Assembly (NCBI GenBank): GCA_018303045.1
Contig: JAGVYX010000073.1
Span: 1-9,215 of the forward strand
Source of the DNA: Candidatus Woesearchaeota archaeon
Lineage (GTDB): Archaea; Nanobdellota; Nanobdellia; Woesearchaeales; GW2011-AR9
Length of the DNA: 9,215 nt
Reading direction: 5' to 3'
In this document: positions 1-3,904 of the stretch, one piece after another
Layout: each line of letters begins with the position of its first letter
How positions within the stretch are numbered: position 1 is the first letter of the stretch
Position numbers and translations under genes: made by a program
The notes under the pieces: generated by a model
The model's input: only the letters and a program-made list of their open reading frames with translations
Database searches by the model: none
What the model was told of the DNA's origin: nothing

Positions 1-969
1 CCGCTGGAAGCTATGATTAGCCAAGCTGTCCCGCAATCGGATATTTATGCTCTGGGCGCCACGCTCCTGCATCTGCTGACCAGAAGAGATCCCCATGATT
101 TTCTTGATTCGCAATATCGCTTAATTATTCCGCCGGAAATCAAGGATCGGAAATTAAGAAAATTATTAGAAGGGATGACTCATCAGGAAGTTGGCAAACG
201 TTATGATAGGCGGAAAACTGAAAAAGAATTGGTTTTGCTCACCACCAAGAGAAGTTTAGCCGTCAGGGCTAAAGAAACTTATTCTAATCTAAAAAAATAT
301 CTGACAGCTAAACCAACAGAGGAACCAGTATACTTGGGCCTTACAGTATTAGGTTCCGAGAGAGATATTCACGGTTTTTTGATTGGATTAATTAGATCAA
401 AAGAAATAACTGTCGCTGGTGTTAATGCTGGCGGTTTAATTGCTGTAGCTCAGGATGTTCGTGGTGTTAATGCTGGCGGTTTAGGTGCTGGAGCTGATAA
501 TGTTCGTGGCGTTAATGCTGGCGGAGCAATTGCTGGAGCTCAGGATGTTCGTGGCGTTAATGCTGGCGGAGCAATTGCTGGAGCTGATAATGTTCGTGGC
601 GTTAATGCTGGCGGTTTGGTTGCTGGAGCTGATAATGTTCATGGTGTTAATGCTGGCGGTTTAGGTGCTGTAGCTCAGGATGTTCATGGCGTTAATGCTG
701 GCGGAGCAATTGCTGTAGTTGTGGGCGATGTCCGGGGCATAAATGTTAGCGCTGGCCTGACTATAGCCAAAAAAGTAAACGGCCTGGCTTTAGGTTTAGT
801 GAATATTGTTGTTGAAGAAATGAATGGTTTAGAAGTTGGAGTGGTAAATTATGCCAAAGACGGTAATAATTTACAACTGGGAGCCTTAAACTTGTCTGGA
901 GAAGGGCCTTGGTATAAGAAGAATGTTGGCTGGCCGCTAATTAATAGAAACAAGAAAAAAGATAAATAA
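1..969 (+). CDS. Protein kinase C-terminal lobe fused to Gly/Asn/Ala repeat domain (5' partial)
   Basis: The gene is open at the left edge: the frame runs in from base 1 (P-L-E-A before the first visible Met at 13), so the true start lies outside. PLEA followed by PQSDIYALGATLLHLLT matches subdomains VIII-IX of eukaryotic-type Ser/Thr kinases (an APE/PPEA-like motif, then the SDxYxLG helix). KRYDRRKT resembles the conserved Arg region of subdomain XI. The ATP site and catalytic loop are outside the window, so activity cannot be judged. After a basic linker comes a short GFLIGLI segment, then seven units of about 15 residues (consensus GVNAGGxxAxAxDVR, nt 418-735). A degenerate tail of GLxLGLVN, GLEVGVVN and LQLGALN motifs follows, resembling GLxxGLxN surface repeats (LA_2272 type). 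The protein ends in a Lys-rich tail. The repeats probably form a beta-rich stacked or solenoid fold, which is inference. No transmembrane helix is obvious in the visible part. The kinase assignment is fairly sure; the repeat function is unknown. Confidence 0.8.
   Translation, partial: PLEAMISQAVPQSDIYALGATLLHLLTRRDPHDFLDSQYRLIIPPEIKDRKLRKLLEGMTHQEVGKRYDRRKTEKELVLLTTKRSLAVRAKETYSNLKKYLTAKPTEEPVYLGLTVLGSERDIHGFLIGLIRSKEITVAGVNAGGLIAVAQDVRGVNAGGLGAGADNVRGVNAGGAIAGAQDVRGVNAGGAIAGADNVRGVNAGGLVAGADNVHGVNAGGLGAVAQDVHGVNAGGAIAVVVGDVRGINVSAGLTIAKKVNGLALGLVNIVVEEMNGLEVGVVNYAKDGNNLQLGALNLSGEGPWYKKNVGWPLINRNKKKDK
418..735 (+). repeat. Seven in-frame tandem repeats of 45 bp (last one 48 bp)
   Basis: Units start at 418, 463, 508, 553, 598, 643 and 688, each opening GGYGTTAATGCTGGCGG. 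The second halves are a mosaic of a few variants: GGTTTA or GGAGCA, then GCTCAGGATGTTC or GCTGATAATGTTC, then GTGG or ATGG. Near-identical DNA between units points to recent slippage or unequal recombination. Copy number may vary between strains. Confidence 0.95.
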
Positions 970-1126
970 TTTTCTCAGTTCTTCAGTTGATATTTTTCTG
1001 TTAATTCCAGTGTAGGATAGATTTTAATTTTATTCAGATCTGTCAAAATGCTCGCGACCACTCGCGAAAACACCAGTGGTACGACTAGATTCAAAAAATA
1101 CAAAACATCAGTAAAGGCCAGTTATC
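970..1126. other. Intergenic region with a small inverted repeat
   Basis: This gap between the kinase-repeat gene and pth2 has no convincing ORF. It contains ACCACT...AGTGGT (about 1057-1080), a 6-bp inverted repeat whose loop region includes CGCGA; a second CGCGA lies just upstream. It could be a weak 3' hairpin of the upstream transcript, but no T-run follows, so a terminator call is not justified. Confidence 0.4.
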
Positions 1127-1134
1127 TTTTTATA
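1127..1134 (+). promoter_or_regulatory. TATA-like box for pth2
   Basis: TTTTTATA is centred about 27 bp upstream of the ATG at 1158. With normal archaeal TATA-to-start spacing, transcription would begin at or next to the start codon, giving a leaderless mRNA. No Shine-Dalgarno motif precedes the ATG, which agrees. Confidence 0.55.
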
Positions 1135-1157
1135 GCTTATTATCTTCTCTCAAAGTA

Positions 1158-1499
1158 ATGTATAAACAAGTGATTCTAGTCCGACGGGATCTGAAGCTTC
1201 CTAAAGGCAAGTTAGCCGCCCAGTGCGCGCATGCTTCCGTTGACGCGGTTCTAAAATCAGATAAAAAAACAGTTAAGGCTTGGGCAGAAGAAGGCATGGC
1301 TAAAATTGTTCTTAAAGTAAAGGATGAGCCAGAATTAATAAAATTCTTTCAGCAAGCTAAAGATAATGATTTAACGGCTTCTTTAATCACCGATGCCGGC
1401 CGCACAGTGGTGGCGCCAGGAACTAAAACCTGCGCGGGCATTGGCCCGGATGATGAAGAGTTGATCGACAAAATCACTGGCAGCTTAAGTTTATTGTAA
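1158..1499 (+). CDS. pth2: Peptidyl-tRNA hydrolase, Pth2 family
   Basis: Releases tRNA from peptidyl-tRNA that drops off ribosomes, a cytosolic rescue function. The 113-aa length is typical for archaeal Pth2. The family signature is complete: RRDLKLPKGKLAAQCAHAS at the N-terminus (catalytic Lys/Gln/His-rich loop), KIVLKV in the central strand, DAGRTVVAPGTKTCAGIGP as the conserved active-site loop, then a C-terminal helix and LSLL strand. The ATG at 1158 is chosen because the domain starts immediately (MYKQVILVRRDL) and the upstream TATA box places the transcription start here. It stands alone between intergenic regions, upstream of the hydrolase and tRNA cluster. No odd residues were noticed. 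Confidence 0.95.
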   Translation: MYKQVILVRRDLKLPKGKLAAQCAHASVDAVLKSDKKTVKAWAEEGMAKIVLKVKDEPELIKFFQQAKDNDLTASLITDAGRTVVAPGTKTCAGIGPDDEELIDKITGSLSLL

Positions 1500-1545
1500 A
1501 TCCAATTTATTCTAAAGTTTAAGCTCTAGGTCTTTTCGGTTTTAT

Positions 1546-1593
1546 ATACCAAAAGACATAAATTTTTATACAATTAGTTATGTCTTTTGTATA
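1546..1593. repeat. Inverted repeat (11 bp perfect core), possible RNA hairpin
   Basis: AAAAGACATAA (1551-1561) is the exact reverse complement of TTATGTCTTTT (1578-1588), with a 16-nt A/T-rich loop. The pairing continues outward as TATAC/GTATA with one unpaired C on the left side. It lies about 50 bp after pth2, so it could be a 3' structure of that mRNA or an operator-like element. Confidence 0.7.
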
Positions 1594-1638
1594 TAGTAAC
1601 TGCTATTTATTGTTCAAAAATTAATGTCAGTTACTATA
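1592..1638. repeat. Second inverted repeat (11 bp perfect)
   Basis: TATAGTAACTG (1592-1602) and CAGTTACTATA (1628-1638) are perfect reverse complements around a 25-nt A/T-rich loop. It directly follows the preceding inverted repeat and sits just upstream of the promoter of the next gene. Two strong adjacent dyads in 95 bp suggest a structured RNA or a binding region, but no known family was recognised. Confidence 0.7.
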
Positions 1639-1648
1639 GGCCATAATA

Positions 1649-1656
1649 ATTATAAG
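1649..1656 (+). promoter_or_regulatory. TATA-like box for the cysteine hydrolase gene
   Basis: ATTATAAG lies about 28 bp before the ATG at 1681, the spacing expected for a leaderless archaeal transcript. No ribosome-binding motif is present before the ATG. Confidence 0.5.
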
Positions 1657-1680
1657 TAAATTTAAGATCTAAGTTATATT

Positions 1681-2397
1681 ATGGTTAGCTACTGGCTTAA
1701 TGCTGTTTTTGCTGCAGTGCTGGCTAATACTCCTGCGGAAAAAGCTAAAACTGAGGGCTTGGAACAGGATAATTATAACAAAGTAATTACCTCCACGGCA
1801 GCAGAACGGATTAGTTCCTCTTACAGCGATGTGGCCGTGCTGCTGATTGATATGCAAAAGGATTTTCTTCAGAATATTGATTGGAAAGAAAGAAAACGCG
1901 AACAGCCTAACATTCTGGAAGTGCTGGCGCAAGCCGGAAATTATCATACTCCCGTCGTAGTGTTAGAATATAATGGCCATGGCCAAACTATTGAAGTTCT
2001 TAAGCGTAAAATTATCTCACTACCGACAGACATTCGGTACATTGTAAAGAGCGGCGATGACGGGTTTTATCAAACTAGCTTATCTGCTCATCTTAAACAA
2101 ATAGGGGTTAAGGATATAATTTTAATGGGAATTAATGCCACCGGCTGCGTAAAAACGACGGCAGTTGGCGCTTTAGAGAATGGTTTCGGAATTATCACTT
2201 CCCGGGACGTGATTGCCCAACCTTCATCCTGGGTTGATGACGAGAAATATGAGGGAGCAGAAGGATCCAGATGGTTCCAGCGGAAGGGCAGGCTGGCAGA
2301 TAACTACCGGGATTTGTTAAAAATTATTTCCGAGAGCTCGCCACAAAAGCTGAAAGAATTAAATTCAACTCGGAATAAATTAAGAGAATACTTATAG
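1681..2397 (+). CDS. Cysteine hydrolase, isochorismatase/nicotinamidase-like family
   Basis: A 238-aa member of the isochorismatase-fold hydrolases, which cut amide or vinyl-ether bonds through a Cys nucleophile. The core begins around residue 50 with VAVLLIDMQKDF (catalytic Asp57). VKSGDDGFYQT supplies Lys123, and GINATGCVKTTAVGA supplies Cys156, so the Asp-Lys-Cys triad is complete. Typical secondary-structure motifs follow (GFGIITSRDVIAQP). The substrate cannot be read from sequence: nicotinamide, isochorismate or another amide are all possible, and nicotinamidase metal-ligand His residues were not clearly identified. About 48 residues precede the core, a longer leader than usual, beginning with a mildly hydrophobic stretch that is not a clear signal peptide. 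The ATG is chosen because of the TATA box 28 bp upstream. The stop codon is 3 bp from the first tRNA gene, so the tRNA promoter would have to lie inside this ORF. Confidence 0.85.
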   Translation: MVSYWLNAVFAAVLANTPAEKAKTEGLEQDNYNKVITSTAAERISSSYSDVAVLLIDMQKDFLQNIDWKERKREQPNILEVLAQAGNYHTPVVVLEYNGHGQTIEVLKRKIISLPTDIRYIVKSGDDGFYQTSLSAHLKQIGVKDIILMGINATGCVKTTAVGALENGFGIITSRDVIAQPSSWVDDEKYEGAEGSRWFQRKGRLADNYRDLLKIISESSPQKLKELNSTRNKLREYL

Positions 2398-2438
2398 TAG
2401 GCCACCGTCGCATAACTCGGTATTGCGCAGGTCTTGAA

Positions 2439-2517
2439 GCAACTTTAATAAAGTTGCATCGAATGCAGACATTCGCTTTCGGCTCAGTCTTGCAAAAACT
2501 TTGTTAAGGCGCCTGAG
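2439..2517 (+). other. Anticodon-loop intron (37/38) of tRNA-Ser(UGA), 79 nt
   Basis: It opens with the hairpin GCAACTTTAATAAAGTTGC (2439-2457), followed by CGAATG-CAGA-CATTCG (about 2460-2475). CTCAG...CTGAG closes a third loop near the 3' end. The bulge-helix-bulge around the splice sites is weak: the expected 4-bp central helix has two mismatches, so the boundaries rest on the mature tRNA fold (A37|A38). A relaxed splice motif is implied. Confidence 0.7.
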
Positions 2518-2547
2518 AACCTGTCCCTTGTGGATTCCCGGTTCGAA

Positions 2548-2599
2548 CGAAGCGAGAAACGGGTCGCGAAGTGATTAGACTCGGTTCAAATTCCGATTT
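2548..2599 (+). other. T-loop intron (59/60) of tRNA-Ser(UGA), 52 nt
   Basis: The mature T arm CCCGG-TTCGAA|T-CCGGG is interrupted after A59. The exon/intron strand TCG-AAC-GAA faces intron TTC-CGA-TTT next to the CCGGG stem, giving a reduced bulge-helix-bulge: 3-bp core TCG/CGA, inner helix GAA/TTC, AAC bulge. The intron contains GGTTCAAATTCC, a T-arm-like motif. It differs from the tRNA-Ser(CGA) T-loop intron at one base only. Confidence 0.75.
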
Positions 2600-2628
2600 T
2601 CCGGGCGGTGGCGCTTTTTCTCATAATC

Positions 2629-2636
2629 TTTAAATA
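2629..2636 (+). promoter_or_regulatory. TATA-like box for the tRNA-Gly/tRNA-Ser(CGA) unit
   Basis: TTTAAATA is centred about 29 bp upstream of the tRNA-Gly 5' end at 2662, appropriate for a start at or just before the tRNA. It lies between tRNA-Ser(UGA) and tRNA-Gly and separates them into two transcription units, although read-through is possible. Confidence 0.55.
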
Positions 2637-2697
2637 GGAAGATTAATTTAACCGAAAGAATACGGCCGTAGTCTAGCGGCAGGATATCACCCTCCCA

Positions 2698-2718
2698 AGG
2701 AAATTCAAAACTGGCGAG
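2698..2718 (+). other. Anticodon-loop intron (37/38) of tRNA-Gly(CCC), 21 nt
   Basis: A short intron after A37. The exact edge is ambiguous by a few bases because AGG occurs at both junctions. With the 37/38 boundary, exon CTCC faces intron GGCG (three of four pairs), and an AGA bulge abuts the anticodon stem, fitting a relaxed bulge-helix-bulge. Confidence 0.75.
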
Positions 2719-2739
2719 AGGTGGTGACCCGGGTTCAAA

Positions 2740-2780
2740 GGCCAGTTACATATCAAAACTAACGCGTATTGGCTTGAAAG
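2740..2780 (+). other. T-loop intron (59/60) of tRNA-Gly(CCC), 41 nt
   Basis: It interrupts the T loop exactly between A59 and T60, and excision restores CCGGG-TTCAAAT-CCCGG. The splice region forms the best bulge-helix-bulge in the window. Central helix TTCA/TGAA is flanked by bulge AA^G, then inner helix GCCA/TGGC; on the other strand bulge AG^T abuts CCC. One extra T on the intron 3' strand is the only irregularity. The sequence is unrelated to the Ser T-loop introns although the position is identical. Confidence 0.88.
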
Positions 2781-2835
2781 TCCCGGCGGCCGTAGATGCC
2801 AGCATCGCCTAATCCGGTATGGCGTCGGTCTCGAA

Positions 2836-2886
2836 CAAACTTTAATAAAGTTTGATCAAACGGCGGGTTAAAACCCACTTAGAGCA
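2836..2886 (+). other. Anticodon-loop intron (37/38) of tRNA-Ser(CGA), 51 nt
   Basis: It begins with hairpin CAAACTTTAATAAAGTTTG (2836-2854), the counterpart of the hairpin in the Ser(UGA) intron. It continues with GGGTT-AAA-ACCC, a second short hairpin. At the splice site exon CTC pairs with intron GAG, and CA^A forms the 3' bulge, a relaxed motif with a 3-bp core. Confidence 0.75.
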
Positions 2887-2916
2887 AACCGATCCCTCTG
2901 GGATTCCCGGTTCGAA

Positions 2917-2968
2917 CGAAGTGAGAAACGGGTCGCGAAGTGATTAGACTCGGTTCAAATTCCGATTT
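2917..2968 (+). other. T-loop intron (59/60) of tRNA-Ser(CGA), 52 nt
   Basis: Same position, length and reduced bulge-helix-bulge as the Ser(UGA) T-loop intron, with one base difference (CGAAGTGAG here, CGAAGCGAG there). It includes the T-arm-like GGTTCAAATTCC. The high identity continues into the T stem on both sides. Confidence 0.78.
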
Positions 2969-2982
2969 TCCGGGTGCTGGCG

Positions 2983-2991
2983 TTTTTTTTT
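2983..2991 (+). terminator. T9 tract, likely archaeal terminator of the tRNA unit
   Basis: Nine T residues directly follow the discriminator base of tRNA-Ser(CGA). Archaeal RNA polymerase terminates at such oligo-T runs, commonly after tRNA genes. The shorter T5 run (2615-2619) after tRNA-Ser(UGA) may act likewise. Confidence 0.65.
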
Positions 2992-3004
2992 GATAATCCT
3001 TATA

Positions 3005-3099
3005 TATAGATAATTCTTTTGATTGGGATACATTATTTTAATTATCCATCGTCAGATAACTCCTACTAAAATATACTCTAATTATCAGAATTATCTATA
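3005..3099. repeat. 13-bp perfect inverted repeat flanking a 69-bp A/T-rich segment
   Basis: TATAGATAATTCT (3005-3017) is the exact reverse complement of AGAATTATCTATA (3087-3099). The right arm overlaps the place where a TATA box for the gene at 3123 would lie. It could be a MITE-like remnant, a long hairpin, or paired binding sites. No target-site duplication was recognised. The rest of 2992-3122 holds no gene. Confidence 0.65.
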
Positions 3100-3122
3100 G
3101 TTAACCATTCTTCTTATTATTT

Positions 3123-3494
3123 ATGGCTGATGATGATGTTATTAAACAAAATTTACAGATGAAATTAAGAGTTTCGGAAGAAGCCAATAAAGCTATCTCG
3201 GGAGATTTGGGAACTTTTGTGAAGAACGGGAAGCTTTACATTCATCCGGATACCTATGAACCGTTAATCAAGGCTGGCCTCTACCGGGAACATGGAACGG
3301 TCTTAGAATTTATTTCATCCTTGCAAACCTTCCCTACATTTATTGCCCAAACTTTGGGCTGGGAATCACCAGAACAAGCGAATCAAGCTTACTTGTTATT
3401 AGCTGATCAACTTACGGGTTATTTTCCAGAAGACATTTTGCATTTTAAGCCTACTAAAAGAGGATATGGTGCCAGAGATCCTAATGAAAATTAA
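3123..3494 (+). CDS. Hypothetical protein, 123 aa
   Basis: I do not recognise a family. The protein is soluble and has no Cys. An acidic N-terminus (MADDDVIKQ) and a helical segment of about 25 residues precede GTFVKNGKLYIHPDTYEPLIKAGLY, which reads like two short strands. A Gln/Leu-rich helical part follows (FISSLQTFPTFIAQTLGW, then QANQAYLLLADQL), and the tail KPTKRGYGARDPNEN looks disordered. The ATG is chosen because it opens the ORF after an A/T-rich promoter-like stretch. Its stop overlaps by two bases the stop of the zinc-ribbon gene on the other strand, a tight convergent arrangement. Codon use resembles neighbours, so it is probably a genuine lineage-specific gene. Confidence 0.7.
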   Translation: MADDDVIKQNLQMKLRVSEEANKAISGDLGTFVKNGKLYIHPDTYEPLIKAGLYREHGTVLEFISSLQTFPTFIAQTLGWESPEQANQAYLLLADQLTGYFPEDILHFKPTKRGYGARDPNEN

Positions 3495-3766
3495 ATCAAG
3501 TCTTTCAGCTTAACTTCAGCTTTAATTACCGCATCAAACTGATTGCAGTAGGGACATCTTAATTTGGAAGAAGTAAATTTATAGCGGCAACGTTCGCAAT
3601 ATAAATTGGCCTTTCCAGGTGCTCCTGCCCTGGTTAAATTCTGCCGAAAACAGGAAAAACATTGAAATAACTGCTTGTTTTCAGTATTTTTTACCGTTAA
3701 AGCATTTCTTCGCTCAATATTGGTTTTGCAATAGTGGCATTCTACGGGAATTCTTAGCAGAGTCAT
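3491..3766 (-). CDS. Double zinc-ribbon protein, 91 aa
   Basis: A small protein with four CxxC knuckles: C10/C13 (CHYC), C36/C39 (CFSC), C57/C60 (CERC) and C71/C74 (CPYC). They should form two four-Cys zinc ribbons, the first spanning about residues 10-39 and the second 57-74, joined by a basic linker. Such proteins bind nucleic acid or act as subunits of translation or transcription complexes; which applies here cannot be told. The C-terminal tail is KAEVKLKDLI. It is divergent from the VTT membrane-protein gene with only about 40 bp between, so promoter elements are shared in that gap. A TATA-like ATATAAAT on this strand (about 3798-3806) fits the start. It is convergent with the gene ending at 3494. 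The zinc-ribbon architecture parallels the protein at 5858-6277. Confidence 0.8.
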   Translation of the reverse strand: MTLLRIPVECHYCKTNIERRNALTVKNTENKQLFQCFSCFRQNLTRAGAPGKANLYCERCRYKFTSSKLRCPYCNQFDAVIKAEVKLKDLI

Positions 3767-3789
3767 ATTCTTCGGAGGGGCGAGGGAGG

Positions 3790-3798
3790 TATAAAAAG
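3790..3798 (+). promoter_or_regulatory. TATA box upstream of the VTT-family gene
   Basis: TATAAAAAG is a good archaeal TATA match, preceded by purine-rich GGGAGG. Normal spacing predicts a start near 3815-3822, inside the first copy of the 46-bp duplication and downstream of the ATG at 3805. Confidence 0.6.
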
Positions 3799-3804
3799 AT
3801 TTAT

Positions 3805-3904
3805 ATGCTGAAGAAAATTAGATTTATTATGCTGAAGAAAGAGAAGAATTATGCTGAAGAAAATTAGATTTATTATGCTGAAGAAAGAGAAGAATTATGC
3901 TGAA
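3805..3904 (+). repeat. 46-bp tandem duplication covering the start of the VTT-family gene
   Basis: Copies at 3805-3850 and 3851-3896 are identical, and a third begins with 8 bp (3897-3904). Each unit itself contains ATGCTGAAGAAA twice, so there are ATGs at 3805, 3829, 3851, 3875 and 3897. As 46 is not a multiple of three, only 3851 and 3875 are in frame with the membrane protein. The first-copy ATGs give peptides ending at TAG 3865-3867. Confidence 0.95.

Larger units (their letters stand above)
2401..2613 (+). tRNA. tRNA-Ser(UGA) with two introns
   Basis: Acceptor GCCACCG (2401-2407) pairs with CGGTGGC (2606-2612), and discriminator G73 (2613) is the seryl identity base. D stem GCA/TGC encloses a loop containing CGGTA. 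Anticodon stem CAGGT (2428-2432) pairs with ACCTG (2519-2523), with loop CTTGAA|A and anticodon TGA at 2435-2437. A class II variable arm of about 11 nt (2524-2534) follows. T stem CCCGG (2537-2541) pairs with CCGGG (2601-2605). Removing introns at 2439-2517 (37/38) and 2548-2599 (59/60) leaves an 82-nt tRNA. No CCA is encoded; CTTTTT follows. The gene begins 3 bp after the hydrolase stop. It reads serine codon UCA. It is not tRNA-Sec, whose anticodon is UCA. The intron pattern makes it easy for standard tRNA finders to miss. Confidence 0.88.
2662..2794 (+). tRNA. tRNA-Gly(CCC) with two introns
   Basis: Acceptor ACGGCCG (2662-2668) pairs with CGGCCGT (2787-2793), with discriminator A (2794). 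D arm GTCTAGCGGCAGGAT is the usual Gly type. Anticodon stem TCACC (2687-2691) pairs with GGTGG (2720-2724), with loop CTCCCA|A and anticodon CCC at 2694-2696. T arm CCGGG-TTCAAA|T-CCCGG is split. Removing 2698-2718 and 2740-2780 gives a clean 71-nt tRNA that closely matches archaeal tRNA-Gly. It decodes GGG. A1-U72 in place of the usual G1-C72 is slightly unusual. Only GAT separates its 3' end from the next tRNA, so the two must be processed from one precursor. No CCA is encoded. Confidence 0.9.
2798..2982 (+). tRNA. tRNA-Ser(CGA) with two introns
   Basis: Acceptor GCCAGCA (2798-2804) pairs with TGCTGGC (2975-2981), with discriminator G73 (2982). D stem GCC/GGC. Anticodon stem TCGGT (2825-2829) pairs with ACCGA (2888-2892), with loop CTCGAA|A and anticodon CGA at 2832-2834. 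Variable arm TCCC-TCT-GGGA (2893-2903) is the class II arm of Ser. T stem CCCGG (2906-2910) pairs with CCGGG (2970-2974). Introns at 2836-2886 and 2917-2968 leave an 82-nt tRNA, the same length as tRNA-Ser(UGA). It reads UCG. It shares its promoter with tRNA-Gly upstream and ends in a T9 tract. Similarity to tRNA-Ser(UGA), including both introns, indicates gene duplication. Confidence 0.9.

Noticed and set aside
418..735. Regular 45-bp repeats as a CRISPR array
   Set aside because: Units are contiguous, in frame, and have no unique spacers; they encode a protein repeat.
1057..1080. ACCACT/AGTGGT dyad as a rho-independent terminator
   Set aside because: The stem is short with a 12-nt loop and no T-run follows.
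1669..1947. 92-aa minus-strand frame opposite the cysteine hydrolase
   Set aside because: The plus strand has a full catalytic triad and family motifs; the minus frame has none.
2577..2605. The intron motif GGTTCAAATTCC as the real T arm of tRNA-Ser
   Set aside because: It gives only a 4-bp stem with an 8-nt loop and leaves CCGGG next to the acceptor unpaired; using CCCGG upstream with CCGGG gives a perfect T stem and loop TTCGAAT.
2401..2613. tRNA with TGA anticodon as tRNA-Sec
   Set aside because: tRNA-Sec needs anticodon TCA and a longer acceptor-plus-T helix; this is a normal class II Ser tRNA with 7-bp acceptor.
3619..3867. 82-aa open frame ahead of the VTT gene
   Set aside because: It overlaps the zinc-ribbon gene on the other strand and runs out of frame through the first 46-bp repeat copy; it has no family features.
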